Below, piece after piece: positions 10,160-21,095 of a DNA stretch of 64,000 nt (its first letter is position 1; each line of letters begins with the position of its first letter). The notes under the pieces are model-generated. The model searched no databases. It was not told the origin of the DNA and saw only the letters and a program-made list of their open reading frames with translations. Made by a program: the position numbers and the translations under genes. The stretch comes from Cercis canadensis (taxonomy: Eukaryota; Streptophyta; Magnoliopsida; Fabales; Fabaceae): assembly GCA_003255065.1 (NCBI GenBank), contig QAOA01003368.1, positions 1,113,321-1,177,320 of the forward strand, in the 5' to 3' direction.

Positions 10160-10809
10160 ATTAAAATATTCTAACTTGTTGAACAGTTTTTAAATGAAAA
10201 TTTACCTCTAATCATTTTATTGATATTATAAAAGGTGGGATAAGATTATCCTTTTGCACTTGTCTGCTCTCACGGTCATATTTTTTCTTTCTCGTTACTG
10301 CATACAATCATTAATCTTTGAATTCTTAAGATTCTTGTTTGAGATTATTTCAGGGAAACATACAAAAGCAATTGACCTTTCTCCGTCTTGAAATCCAGTG
10401 AAACTATATAAGTTTTGTCGCTTTGTTGAGATAGATTAGTGCTTTGAGACCTAAATGGAAACAGACAGGCCACTGCGATTTACCAGTAATAACGACAGAC
10501 ACTTGCTATCAGTCGTCTACTTCATAAATAAAAGTGATTGAGATAAAGACGACGGCTTGAAGGATACCTTATTATATTAAAAGAATTTTACTCGACTTAA
10601 GTACTAGAAAATTATCAAATATGTGATTACCTACTTCACAGATGAATTGTTGAATGAATATAAAACTGCCACCCAGCATAACAACTTACTTGTCTGATAT
10701 GTGGAGAAAGGAAATCGAAAGAACATAGACATTAGACAATGACATACATGCACTTGAGTCAATCCGTTACACGTTTAAACCCCCTTTTTTTCTGGCCATA
10801 GTTACACGT
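10160..10809. other. Intergenic DNA, nothing recognised
   Basis: No gene, RNA or repeat that I can support. The composition is slightly less AT-rich near 10380-10560. Confidence 0.5.
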
Positions 10810-11163
10810 TTAAACTTGCAAAAGCAGTTCTAAATTTATTTCCATAATAAAGGTAGATTCGATGCTGCTGATAAAGACAGAAATAGGCCTGCCCTTAAGC
10901 TCTTTAGCTCTCTCACCGACAGCAGTGGGAGAGTAGATGACATAAATAGGCCTGCCCTCTTTAGCTCTGTCACCGACAGCAATGGGAGAGTAGAAGACAG
11001 AAATAGGCCTGCCCTTAAGCTCTGTCACCGACAGCAATGGGAGAGTAGATTGGGATGAAGCAGACAAGCTTGGTGAAGATAGCTTGAAGGATTGGAAATT
11101 TTGGCCATTATATAACGTATATCCACTGCCACTTTGCATTTTGGTACGAATTCCTGTAATCAA
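10810..11163 (-). CDS. Open frame with in-frame minisatellite, unknown product
   Basis: The minus-strand frame of about 117 codons is less AT-rich than its surroundings. It contains three copies of a unit of 57-63 bp, spaced by multiples of three, so it repeats at protein level: LKGRPISVFYSP, EGRPIYVIYSP, LKGRPISVFISS, each preceded by an SVTE or AVGDRAKE-like segment. The N-terminal part is Ser-rich (KLSSPSLSASSQS). An acceptor-like ACAG precedes GAATTCG near 11154, so it could be a 3' exon. I do not recognise the protein and no other exon was found. It may be a gene fragment or chance. Confidence 0.25.
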   Translation of the reverse strand: MITGIRTKMQSGSGYTLYNGQNFQSFKLSSPSLSASSQSTLPLLSVTELKGRPISVFYSPIAVGDRAKEGRPIYVIYSPTAVGERAKELKGRPISVFISSIESTFIMEINLELLLQV

Positions 11164-12402
11164 ATATCAAATCAAATGTTTTATGATTTGGAGTTTTTTT
11201 TATTTAAATTATTGTCACATAATTAAGATATTAATTACATTATCACTAAATTTAAGGTATTATAATTAAAATTGACAACAAAAACTTAATTAAATCAAAT
11301 TAAAATTTTAATTTTTTTAATAGATGAAAAAATATTATAAAAAATTGATTAAAAATTGAATCNAAAAAATATTATAAAAATTTGATTAAAAATTGAATCA
11401 AATTATAAAAAACTAAGAACACATTTTAACCTTATTATAATGAGTAAAATAAATTAATTATTAAGGAGAAGAGTATTAAAAGTGTCCTTTTAACATTACT
11501 TAGTTCAAGATAACATGCATAAAATAGTTGTCCATGAAATCATGTCCGAAAAAAGCATATGACTACAGGTAAGTGATTTTGACAACTATTAACTACGATA
11601 ACCTTCACTTATAGATTATTTATGTGATCAATTGCTCTTATGTCAAGGGGAAAATCATCAGTTGCACTTAAATATTAGAGAGAGAGAGAGATATATATAT
11701 ATATGAATAGATGGCATGAATTTATGAGGTGGTCGAAAAAAAGAGCCATAGATGAGAAAATATGGAGGGGATTAGGGGAACATAATATAAAAGGCAATCT
11801 CTTGAATAGTGACTTATTTCCCTTTTTGTTATTTTTCAGTCATGACTCTGCGTTTGATGAAAGGCCAAGGCACTGACCCTTTCTTTTGTTAAAGGCTCAA
11901 GCCACAGAAAGTGGGATTAGACCACGGTTTTCGGGTCACATTCTCACAGTGCTTTATCTTTTCTTCTTTCGGTCTTTTTTCCTTAGTAATGTTACTTACA
12001 AAGTAGAGAAATGATTCTTGTATATCTTAATTGCAAGATGTAAAATGTTTAAGTCATAAAAAAAAAAAAAAGCAGTTTAAGTAGGTCTAATAAGGAATCA
12101 GTTAAGGTCGACGTGTATCTCCTGTGAAACAAACAAAAAAAAAAAAAAGAATTAGTCATATATGCATATATAAAAAAATTGTAAATGAAAGACCTTAAAT
12201 ACAAAATTATTTTTTTGTGAAAAGAGCTTTGTGACCAATTGATTTACAATTTAATTGGCACAATAATATTTTACCCTACACATTAGTATTTGTGATACTA
12301 TTTCATGGTATATACTCATAACAGTATATAAATTTAGTTGAACTTGGTTAAATTCTATTATACAACTTAAATTTATGATGTGTTAGAAATTTTTTTTTAT
12401 AA
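11164..12402. other. Intergenic AT-rich DNA, one single-N duplication
   Basis: No gene was seen. A short near-duplicate (about 11327-11362 and 11364-11399) flanks the single N at 11363, again suggesting unmerged contig ends. A short (GA)n(TA)n tract lies near 11679-11703. Confidence 0.5.
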
Positions 12403-12412
12403 AAAAAAAAAT

Positions 12413-12887
12413 GGTTTAAATGTATATGTCTCTATAGTTTTGATGAATTTTGAATTAAGTTTTTATAGTTTTTTTTTCTTTTGGGGTCTTTATAGTTTAA
12501 ATTTTTTTTAATTGGGTCCCTACTATTACCCCAAATTATAAATTCATTAGTTTAGTACTCACGTGGCAAATGATTTGTCTATGTGGTAATAAAAGAAGTT
12601 GATATGATACTAACATGACACACAAATTACCAAAATAGAGAGAAAATGAAAGATGATATGGTGACAATTTTTGTGCCACTTTAATTCCACATCAACTTTT
12701 TTTATTACCACATAAAAAAATCGTTTGTCATATAAGCACTAAACTAATAAATTTATAATTTAGAATAACGACAAGAACCCAATTAAAAAAAATTTAAACT
12801 ATAAGGACCCAAAAGAAAGAAAAAAAAACTATAAAAACTTAATTCAAAATTCATCCAAACTATAAAAACTTACAATACTTTTAAACC
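12413..12887. mobile_element. Foldback (MULE-like) MITE, 475 bp
   Basis: The ends are GGTTTAAATGTATATGTCTC and, reverse-complemented from the right, GGTTTAAAAGTATTGTAAG. They continue into long imperfect inverted arms (TGAATTTTGAATTAAGTTTT, TATAGTTTAAATTTTTTTT, CATTAGTTTAGT). A 10-bp repeat AAAAAAAAAT flanks it at 12403-12412 and 12888-12897. The low-complexity target makes that duplication weaker evidence than at 9745. The GG...CC ends and 10-bp duplication match the elements at 9745 and 25569. Confidence 0.75.
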
Positions 12888-13114
12888 AAAAAAAAATTGA
12901 TACAACGATGACAGCAGTATCAGTGAAATCTTTGATTATAGCTATCTCCCCATAACGTGGTCCGTAAGAATAAGGCAGTGAAATGTTAACGGGTACGGGC
13001 CCAATAAACATCTAAACTTTTGTTTCCTAAACTGAACAAGAAAGAGAAACCGGCCCAATAAACTTTTGTGGATCATTTGGGCTTATTGAACAAATTAGAT
13101 AAAAGAAAATCATT

Positions 13115-13435
13115 ATTTAGTTACTGAAATATTTCTTAGTAAGTGAAAAAAAAACTTAAAATTGGTATTCGTTTATGGTCACACAATGACCAGTGGTCAT
13201 TAATAGAGTATTTACCCAAATCATTGCTTTTATATGTTTCATCATCAAGGATAATCGTATGTTCAATTATTATATTGCATGATTGCGTACAATAATCATT
13301 TAAAAAATACAAGATGACTACTCTAAATAAATAAGCAATTTTGAAAAATCATCTAATAAAGTGTCACTTACTAAAAAATATTTTTATTTTAGTCACTTAT
13401 TAAGAAATATTTATAACTTCAATCACCTAGCAATA
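13115..13435. repeat. Inverted-repeat element (MITE-like), about 320 bp
   Basis: The left end TTAGTTACTGAAATATTTCT followed by TAGTAAGTGA reappears inverted at the right end (TCACTTATTAAGAAATATTT). An internal copy of CACTTACTAAAAAATATTT is also present. It contains GACCAGTGGTCATTAA, similar to GACCAATGGTCATC in the element near 57193. The target duplication was not resolved. Confidence 0.5.
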
Positions 13436-16377
13436 ATTCTATAAAAAAAATGAATTAATGTTATTGGATAAAGTTTCTGATGTGGGCACCTACAGTTTAT
13501 ATTCTTTTAGATTGTTATTCCTAATGAAATAAGCAACCCTCTTTAAATATAAGAACTTGTTAAAGAACTTTGCGGGCATGATTCTAAATAGGAAATATGG
13601 TTAAAAGTTTATCACTATAAGTTTTATAAATATATAATTTATCAGACTATTGAGTTTATTAATTACTACTTCTAATTAATTATATATTAACTAATTTTTC
13701 CAAAATCTTTAATTAATTAATTAACTACATGAGATGAGTAAATGTTTGTTGCACCATTTGAGATTTTACCATGGCTAGTTTCTGGTGTGGTATATAAGAG
13801 GAGAAATACAAGAGTGTTTTTGGTGTATTTGTTCAGTATCAATTTAATGAAATACATAATGATATATTTTGGAGAAAAAAGTAAAATTAGACAGACAGAG
13901 AGGTTAGGAGATCATAATACTAATATAAATCGATCTATTTGTACATGAATAATTTCTTTTTTACTTATGCTAATTTCATAATAATTATAAATATAACTTC
14001 CCCTCTTAATTTGCTCTTTCTTCTAATTTTACTAGTTTATTATTTAGTCATATATAGCTAATTAAAACCAGTGTTAAACCTCAAAAAGTCTGTTAGTTAT
14101 GATTTATAAAACTCTCGTGACAGACATTGAAATGACTCAGTGGTCAGTCTCAACATAAATTGTTTTTCTGTTGGACTTGGTCATAAAACGAAAATTCAAG
14201 ATATGTGACTATAAATTAGTCTAATGCCCTTTATTCACGGTCTAAAATTTATGCAGAGTATGTAGTGTACAGCCTATATTTTATGGTTTCATTTCCCAAT
14301 AGTCCAATCAATCATAAGGTCATGGTCTTTAGCAATTCAGATTGAGACATCATTTAATTTCACAGTAACTTCAAATTAATAGAATATTGGCTCTTCTAGT
14401 AGCCCAAAAAAATAAAAAACCTACATCCCTTTTTTTTTTCCAAATCAATGCATTGATGTGAGCCAGTTTAGTTCAAACATGATATCTAGGTAAAATCACT
14501 AGCCCTGCTCCAGGAAATAGACTAAAATACCCTTGTTAAAGCTATATCTTCTTTCCCTCTAACTCAATTTAAGAGATTGAACTCAATTTACTCACGGACT
14601 TTTGGATCACACTCTCTCTATATACCCAACATGCTCTCTTCTCCTGCTAGGAGAATGTTGACTTGAGCGTCATCTGAGGTGTCGGAGCCTGGTTTCGGTT
14701 CCCTGACCATACTTTTCCCTCCTGTGCAGGTTCTTTAAATACTGGTCATCAGCAAAATATAATATGTAATATACATGTTTTTGAGAAAATGTGATATTCA
14801 TATAGAGTTACTCAAGCAAAAATATTTATAAGTTAAAATATAAAAGTTGTAGAGTAAATTCATATTTTGGTCCTTCAAAGATGAATCACTTTCTTTTTTT
14901 TTGAAGATGTCAGATAAGTCACTCTTAATTTCGTACTTAATAGATAAATCTTTGCAACCATGCAAGTACTTACGAGTTTAATTTCTTATCACTCATCTAT
15001 AAATCTTTGCTACTGATTTCAATAATAAAGTTAATAATTTATATTCCCAAGAAAAATAAAGTTATTAATCCTTNAGATAAATCTTTACAACCATGCAAGT
15101 ACTTACGAGTTTAATTTCTTATCACTCATCTATAAATCTTTGCTACTGATTTCAATAATAAAATTAATAATTTATATTCCCAAGAAAATAAAGTTATTAA
15201 TCCTTATATACAACTAATTGAGAGCCATTTTCTTAAGAGTGTGTTTATCCATAGGTTGTGTACTCACTCCCTTATTCCTCCATTTTACTTTTTTTTTAAT
15301 TTCTTTTCTTTCTCTTCACAAGCCTTCACTCTTTTTTGTTTTATCTGCCCGTACATTACAGAGTCTTAAACTAGTTTATACTATTTTTATTACATGAAAT
15401 CATTAAATGACAACAAAGACATCTGGCAAACCGAAATTATCAACAATAAAGCTATAACATTTTCGATTGTGTGGAAGGGGATAAATAACTCAAAATGATG
15501 TAGTTTGGGTTTGACAGGTTGAACAATAAGAAATTAACATCAGAGATTCACATCGATAAGAAATTGAACAAAACTTGTGTTGTGCATCACCCAACACAAA
15601 ATCTATTGTCTCCTTATTCTTATAGTTGGTTATAGATTTTTTAGAAATAGAAATATGTATTTGACAATATTGATTTACTTCATTATCTTATCTATTAATT
15701 CAAGGCATACATGGTTCCAACTAGTAAAAGATCGTTGCTAGCTATGCTACACAATCTTGACGGTGACATAAGTCCCATCTAAGTGATTTTTGGTTTTAAA
15801 TTGTACTAACATGAAGATAAGTTTTTGAAAAAACTCTAAAGACTTTCAGGAAAGAACATTTTTTCCCTTTTTGATATGAACATCTAAAATAAGAAAGAGC
15901 CTTGCTATTTATTTCGAGAAAAATTGACATAGACTTTGTCAAAGTTCAAAAGTGATTGTTGAAGTAAAAAAAAAAAAAAAAAGTAGTAAAGATTATATAT
16001 TTACCTAAAAGTTATTATATAAGTGTATATTCTTCTGGGAACAAATTTATGCAACTCATTTTATTTGTTATAACTACCTTAACGAATTATTTACAGGAAT
16101 GGGGCTTTTTGATTTCTAAATAGTCAGATTACTCTGTTTTAAGTTTTAAGTCAAATTATAACTACCATAAGGAATTATTTATAGGAATGGCAACTCAGTA
16201 GGTTTCAGCCACAAAATGACAACGGTATTTTAATCTATTTTTAAGTTATATAACGTGTACTTAAATTACCTTTATGTTTTGTATTCTATTCTCATTCCGT
16301 CCCTTATCTTCCTCTCTTCATCTTTCCATTGCCTTATTCTCTTTATCTGTGTGAGGAGCTGGGACAAGTACAACAGG
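13436..16377. other. Intergenic DNA upstream of the CHX gene
   Basis: AT-rich, with no supported gene. Part of the stretch at 14590-14740 (AATGTTGACTTGAGCGTC and following) resembles a motif I associate with plant LTR-retrotransposon ends, so it may be an old, incomplete LTR fossil. Positions 14942-15205 are an assembly overlap (separate entry). The CHX promoter must lie in the last few hundred bases, but I cannot single out its TATA box. Confidence 0.4.
14942..15205. repeat. About 131-bp direct duplication flanking a single N
   Basis: Positions 14942-15073 and 15075-15205 differ at only about three places (TTGCAACC/TTTACAACC, AAAGTTAAT/AAAATTAAT and an A-run length). They are separated by the N at 15074. 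This is the same unmerged-overlap pattern as at 4018. Confidence 0.85.
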
Positions 16378-18933
16378 ATGGATGCAAACATGACACTTTT
16401 CGATAACCTCACAGTAATCAGTACAACGCCCCTAACCTATAATGTCTGCATTAACCTTCCTCCTAAGATAGTTTCCACTGGCATATGGGGTAGTCCCATA
16501 AATGGTTCATCACCATTGAAGTCATTTTTGACGATGCTCGAACTGCAGATTTTTGTTATTTTTGTAATCACCTATTCTTCTCACTACTTTCTAAAGCGTT
16601 TGGGATTACCTATTTTATTTTCTCAAATATTGGTATGTACCTTATTTTCTCAAATATTGGTATATATGTACCCTTTTAGTTCAAGCATGAATACCATGTT
16701 CACTAACTGGTTAGATTGGAATTCATATTTGCAGGCCGGTGTCATTCTGGGTCCCTCCCTTAAGGTAGATGCAATAAAAAAATACAAAAAGATGTTGTTT
16801 CCCTATGGGAGTGAAGACACGCTATCCTCCATAGCAATGCTTGGTTACACATTCTTCCTGTTTGTAAGCGGAGTAAAAATGGATTTTAGCATGGTAACTA
16901 GAACAGGGAGGAAAGCTTGGACAATAGCACTTTTTTCATTACTAACACCTATATTGATGGCATTTATTGGGTTTATGAAGTATAGTTCTAGTCTAAACAC
17001 AATTCTTGGTGAGTTTGCTGGAAATCTTATTCCTGTAGTGATAGCTCATAGTAGCTGTTCATTTGCAGTCATTGTCGTTTTCCTTAATGATCTTAAAATC
17101 CTAAACTCTGAACTTGGAAGACTTGCACTGTCATCAGCACTAGTAATGGATCTATTAAGCTCTATTGTTCAAGGATTGGGCACTAGCATTGTTAATGGGA
17201 TGAGCAAGGGAAAGCTTTTCTCAAATTTGCTATATCTTGGTGCGTTCTTAATTGTCACTCCACTAGTTGGTCGTCCTGCAATGATGTGGGTGGTCAAACA
17301 CACTCCTGAGGGTCGTCTTGTGAAGAAAATATATATTGATGCTATCTTCCTCACCATCATTCTCTTAGGCTTTGTTGCACTCCTCTCAAATCAGCCTTTT
17401 TTCGGAGGAGCTTACGTCTTAGGTTTTGTAGTTCCAGAAGGTCCTCCATTAGGATCTGCATTGGTCAACAAGCTTGACTTTTTCGTCACATGGTTCTTTT
17501 TGCCAATCTTTGTAACAACTTGCGTGATGAAGGTAGATCTTTTTCAAGAATATAGTGCAAATCTATTGATTGCCACAGGATGCCTCCTCATTTTGGTCCA
17601 TCTGATTAAAATGTCAATATGCATGGGAATATCTTGCTATTGCAAGATGCCCAAAAAAGATGCATTTTGCCTTGCTGTCATCTTGAGTTGCAAAGGTGTA
17701 GTGGATGTCAATAATTTCATCTTGCTATATGATTCAGGGGTAATTTTCTCATTCAATTTTTCTCTAATTTTTCTCATTCAATTTCATTTAATTATATTAT
17801 TGAAAGAGTTTCTAATTTTTCTCTTCACTACATTGCAGAGTCTAAAACATCAAATGGGAGGTTTAATGGTCATAAGCGTGTTGATCATAGCAAGTATTGT
17901 GCGGATTTCTGTGAAACATATATATGATCCTTCAAGAAAATATGGAGGGTACCAAAAAAGGAACATTATGAGATTAAAACACAACTCAGAGCTTCGAATA
18001 GTTGCATGCGTTCACAAACCAAGCAACATAGCTGCCATCAAGAATGTCCTTGATCTTTGCTGTCCAACAACAAACCATCCAATTGTTGTAGATGTCTTAC
18101 ATCTCATTGAGCTAGTTGGGCGGTCATCTCCAATTTTTATTTCTCACCGTCTTCAGGAAAAAGTTATGACAGGTCACTATAACTATTCTGGGGATATCCT
18201 TGTTAATTTTGACCTTTATGAACATGAACACGATGGTGCTGCAAAAGTAAGCACCTATACAGCCATATCTCCCATCACCCTAATGCATGAAGATGTGTGT
18301 TTCCTTGCATTAGACAAACTTGCATCAATTATTTTTCTACCATTTCACATAAGATGGGGAGGTGATGGTTCTGTTGAATCAAAGGACAACAATGTAAGGG
18401 CTCTAAATTGTAGGGTGATGGAAAAAGCTCCATGTTCAATTGCTATCCTTGTAACTCGACGAATCCATTCAATTAATTCATCAACGCGTATAGCCATGGT
18501 CTTCTTTGGAGGAAAGGATGATCGAGAGGCTTTGTGTTTGGCTAAACGAGCAGCTGTAGGACCTACTATCAGCTTGGTTGTTTACCACATCGTAGCTGCC
18601 AATCACATCAAACCAAGAAATTGGGACTCCATGCTTGATGATGATGTCCTAAGTGACGTAGATGGCCCACAAAGAAGGCTTCAAAATAGTATATATGTGG
18701 AAATAGTAGCTGATGATTCTTCCAAAACAACTTCTTTCATTCTTGATATCGCAAACCAGTTTGAATTCATTATTGTTGGAAGAAATCATGAGATCGAAAC
18801 ACCGCAGACTGCAGGACTTCAAACTTGGAGTGACTTTCCAGAGTTGGGTGTGATTGGAGACATGCTCGCTTCCCCTGACTTGGACACTAAAGCTTCTATT
18901 TTAGTTGTGCAACAACAACATGTGTCTAAGTAG
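16378..18933 (+). CDS. CHX-type cation/H+ antiporter (CPA2 family), 3 exons
   Basis: Membrane transporter exchanging K+ or Na+ for protons, usually on endomembranes or the plasma membrane. Exons are 16378-16632, 16735-17739 and 17839-18933, giving 784 residues, typical for CHX. The first ATG giving a CHX-like N-terminus (MDANMTLF, then NVCINLPPK) is used; the open frame further upstream has no such match. Visible family motifs are LPILFSQIL|AGVILGPSL, FLFVSGVKMD, FGGAYVLGFVVPEGPPLGSA, CKGVVDVNNFILLYDS and VKHIYDPSRKY. About 10-12 hydrophobic segments are followed by a long soluble C-terminal domain. Both introns (102 and 99 nt) are multiples of three without stops, so an ORF caller reads through them. 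Ortholog identity (CHX3/4/15 group) is not settled. Confidence 0.92.
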   Translation: MDANMTLFDNLTVISTTPLTYNVCINLPPKIVSTGIWGSPINGSSPLKSFLTMLELQIFVIFVITYSSHYFLKRLGLPILFSQILVCTLFSQILVYMYPFSSSMNTMFTNWLDWNSYLQAGVILGPSLKVDAIKKYKKMLFPYGSEDTLSSIAMLGYTFFLFVSGVKMDFSMVTRTGRKAWTIALFSLLTPILMAFIGFMKYSSSLNTILGEFAGNLIPVVIAHSSCSFAVIVVFLNDLKILNSELGRLALSSALVMDLLSSIVQGLGTSIVNGMSKGKLFSNLLYLGAFLIVTPLVGRPAMMWVVKHTPEGRLVKKIYIDAIFLTIILLGFVALLSNQPFFGGAYVLGFVVPEGPPLGSALVNKLDFFVTWFFLPIFVTTCVMKVDLFQEYSANLLIATGCLLILVHLIKMSICMGISCYCKMPKKDAFCLAVILSCKGVVDVNNFILLYDSGVIFSFNFSLIFLIQFHLIILLKEFLIFLFTTLQSLKHQMGGLMVISVLIIASIVRISVKHIYDPSRKYGGYQKRNIMRLKHNSELRIVACVHKPSNIAAIKNVLDLCCPTTNHPIVVDVLHLIELVGRSSPIFISHRLQEKVMTGHYNYSGDILVNFDLYEHEHDGAAKVSTYTAISPITLMHEDVCFLALDKLASIIFLPFHIRWGGDGSVESKDNNVRALNCRVMEKAPCSIAILVTRRIHSINSSTRIAMVFFGGKDDREALCLAKRAAVGPTISLVVYHIVAANHIKPRNWDSMLDDDVLSDVDGPQRRLQNSIYVEIVADDSSKTTSFILDIANQFEFIIVGRNHEIETPQTAGLQTWSDFPELGVIGDMLASPDLDTKASILVVQQQHVSK

Positions 18934-19090
18934 TAGCCGGAGATTGTAGTTGTTATAATTTACTAATTTGAGTTGGTTTTGTCATATAGGAGGACTCACC
19001 TATTTCTCTCATGCATATGGTATAACATGTGTCTAAGTAGTAGCGGGAGATTGTAGCTGTTATAATTTACTAATTTGAGTTGGTTTTGGA
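18917..19090. repeat. Tandem duplication over the CHX stop codon and 3' UTR
   Basis: The stretch from AACATGTGTCTAAGTAGTAG to GAGTTGGTTTTG at 18917-18983 recurs at 19024-19090, a period of 107 bp with one C/G difference. The first copy carries the real CHX stop (TAG at 18931). No N separates the copies, so this one is probably genuine. Confidence 0.8.
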
Positions 19091-19109
19091 CTCACCTATT
19101 TCTCTTATA

Positions 19110-19569
19110 CTATGTTGCACGGGTACTGATACGAGTTTTGTACTTGATATGGTACGAAACACAAGAATGACAATATTTTCACAAAAATGAGGTGCGGATA
19201 TGTTACCTCAATGTGTATGTGTGCATATATATATGTACATATAAAAAACAAGAGAAGTTCCTTTTTTAGCAAGAGTTGAAGCCATATAATTACTTGAAAT
19301 GTAATTGAAAAACTAGTTTCAACTGGTAAATCATGTTATATTTTTTCAATTCAATAGATAATAGAATAGAGGTTGAATTTGTGAAAGATCAAAACTAATA
19401 GGGGAAAAGAGAATAAGTGTAAAACAAAGTTAAAATGATTATTTCAAAATGTATAAATTTTTTTTTTAAAAAAAAATGAGATGAGTTTCCTTTTTGGTAT
19501 GCGTTTCAAGTTTCTTATATGTCTTAGAAAAGGGTATGACACCAATTTTGAAATATCTGTACAACATAG
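19110..19569. mobile_element. hAT MITE (family B), 460 bp
   Basis: The ends are CTATGTTGCACGGGTACT and, reverse-complemented from the right, CTATGTTGTACAGATATT. An 8-bp target duplication with one mismatch flanks it: CTCTTATA at 19102-19109 and CTCTTATG at 19570-19577. The 8-bp duplication fits the hAT superfamily. No transposase is visible. A related element with CTATGTTGCACGGATACG lies at 59338. Confidence 0.75.
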
Positions 19570-19967
19570 CTCTTATGCATATGGTGTAACGATGTAAAGA
19601 GCTGATCTCCACAAGGCACCGTTTTGGCAAGAATTATTTGAAAGTAGAACAAAATTATTTATAAGAGAAATCCGTGAGCTTTGCTAGTGGTTACGTCATT
19701 TTTTATTCTCTTATTATTGCCAATCTAATTACGCAACTCAATTGCCCAAAGTAGATTAATAAACTAACCAACAAATATTTTCATTAGAATCTCTTTCCAA
19801 AAAGACAAATTACAACACCCTTTATTCAGTACCTTACTAGAATGCTTTACTAATACAATTACATTTATACTAATATTACTTAATTGCAATTGTTTACTTG
19901 CTTCTCCCACAATCTATGTATGTACATTTCTTTCATCGTCTTAACAAACCAACATCTTCAACCATTC

Positions 19968-21095
19968 TTAATGAATCGCCGGCATCGCACCCAACATTTT
20001 GAGCACGCCCGGCATGTCAGGCCTATCTTTTTGCAGCTCACTAGTGCACAAACAAGCAATCTCAAAATACTCCTTCACGTTATCTTCACTTAATCCCTCC
20101 TTTGAAATAAAGGGATCAACCATTTGCATTTGATCATTTCGGGCCACCATTTTTCTGGTCCACTGCACTAACCCAACGTCTTCCTTATCCAACTTCAATG
20201 GCAAATTGGGCCGCTGGCCTGTGGCGGTTTCTAACATCAAAACCCCAAAACTATACACATCCACCTTCACATTAGTCACATTGACCCCATCTCTATACTC
20301 CGGTGGCATGTAACCCATCGTGCCGGCGACTTGCGTGGAAACATGAGAATGTGACACCTCAAGTCTCCTTGCCAGCCCAAAATCAGCAATATGAGCTTCA
20401 AAGTCTGAGTCCAATAACACATTACTAGTCTTTATATCTCTATGAATAATGGGCTTGTCCAGTTGATGCAAGTAACAGAGCCCATTTGCCACACCTCGAA
20501 TTATCTTAATTCTCGTTTCCCAAGATAACGGTAACCGCACATCCTGAACGACGTCGTTGCCTGATGATGACGCGTCGTGCAGCCATTGGTCGAGGCTGCC
20601 ACTCTCCATAAACTCGTAGACCAACAATCTCTCAGGACCCGATGCCCAGTAGCCGAGAATTTTGACGATGTTTTGGTGTCGGAGCTTACCTAGTGTTTCC
20701 ATTTCTGCTTGGAATTCCCGAAATCCTTGGAAAGCATCCGGCGAAAGTTTCTTAATCGCCACTCTTAGGCCGTTCGGGAGGCGGGCCCTGTAGACGAGGC
20801 CGAAGCTGCCGTCGCCGATGATCAGATCCGACGAGAAGTTGTTGGTTGCGGCGGCGAGCTCAGTTATGGAGATCTCAAGTTGCGGGTCGGAGGACCAGCT
20901 CGCATCGATGGTGATGGATGATAGATCCGGGTTTGGATAGGGTCGGGTCTGGTGTTGGATTGCCTGGGGCTGGACGGTGTGGCGTTGATGGATTTTCTTA
21001 TTTCCTTTGCAGGCGAGGATTATTGCGGCGAAGATGAGGGTAACGCAGAAGAAGCTTGCTATTGCGGCGACGACCGCTAGGAGGGGTTGATCCAT
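19968..21095 (-). CDS. Receptor-like kinase without ectodomain, intronless
   Basis: Membrane-anchored Ser/Thr kinase of 375 residues. A hydrophobic segment at residues 5-29 is followed by a basic stop (CKGNKK) and a short juxtamembrane region, with no LRR or other extracellular domain. The kinase domain, about residues 88-370, has GDGSFGLVY (94-102), VAIKK with catalytic Lys115, HRDIKTSN (218-225), DFGLA (238-242), GTMGYMPPEY and DVYSFGVLMLE. HRD Arg and DFG Asp are present, so it should be active. The domain resembles the PSKR/BRI1-like LRR-X kinases, but the large ectodomain is absent. The sequence upstream of the ATG is non-coding promoter-like DNA, so I see no sign of a missing 5' exon. 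The ligand or partner is unknown. Confidence 0.9.
   Translation of the reverse strand: MDQPLLAVVAAIASFFCVTLIFAAIILACKGNKKIHQRHTVQPQAIQHQTRPYPNPDLSSITIDASWSSDPQLEISITELAAATNNFSSDLIIGDGSFGLVYRARLPNGLRVAIKKLSPDAFQGFREFQAEMETLGKLRHQNIVKILGYWASGPERLLVYEFMESGSLDQWLHDASSSGNDVVQDVRLPLSWETRIKIIRGVANGLCYLHQLDKPIIHRDIKTSNVLLDSDFEAHIADFGLARRLEVSHSHVSTQVAGTMGYMPPEYRDGVNVTNVKVDVYSFGVLMLETATGQRPNLPLKLDKEDVGLVQWTRKMVARNDQMQMVDPFISKEGLSEDNVKEYFEIACLCTSELQKDRPDMPGVLKMLGAMPAIH

Noticed and set aside
14590-14740. Possible LTR-retrotransposon end
   Set aside because: Only a short motif resemblance; no paired repeat or internal region was found, so it is mentioned only as a possible old fossil.
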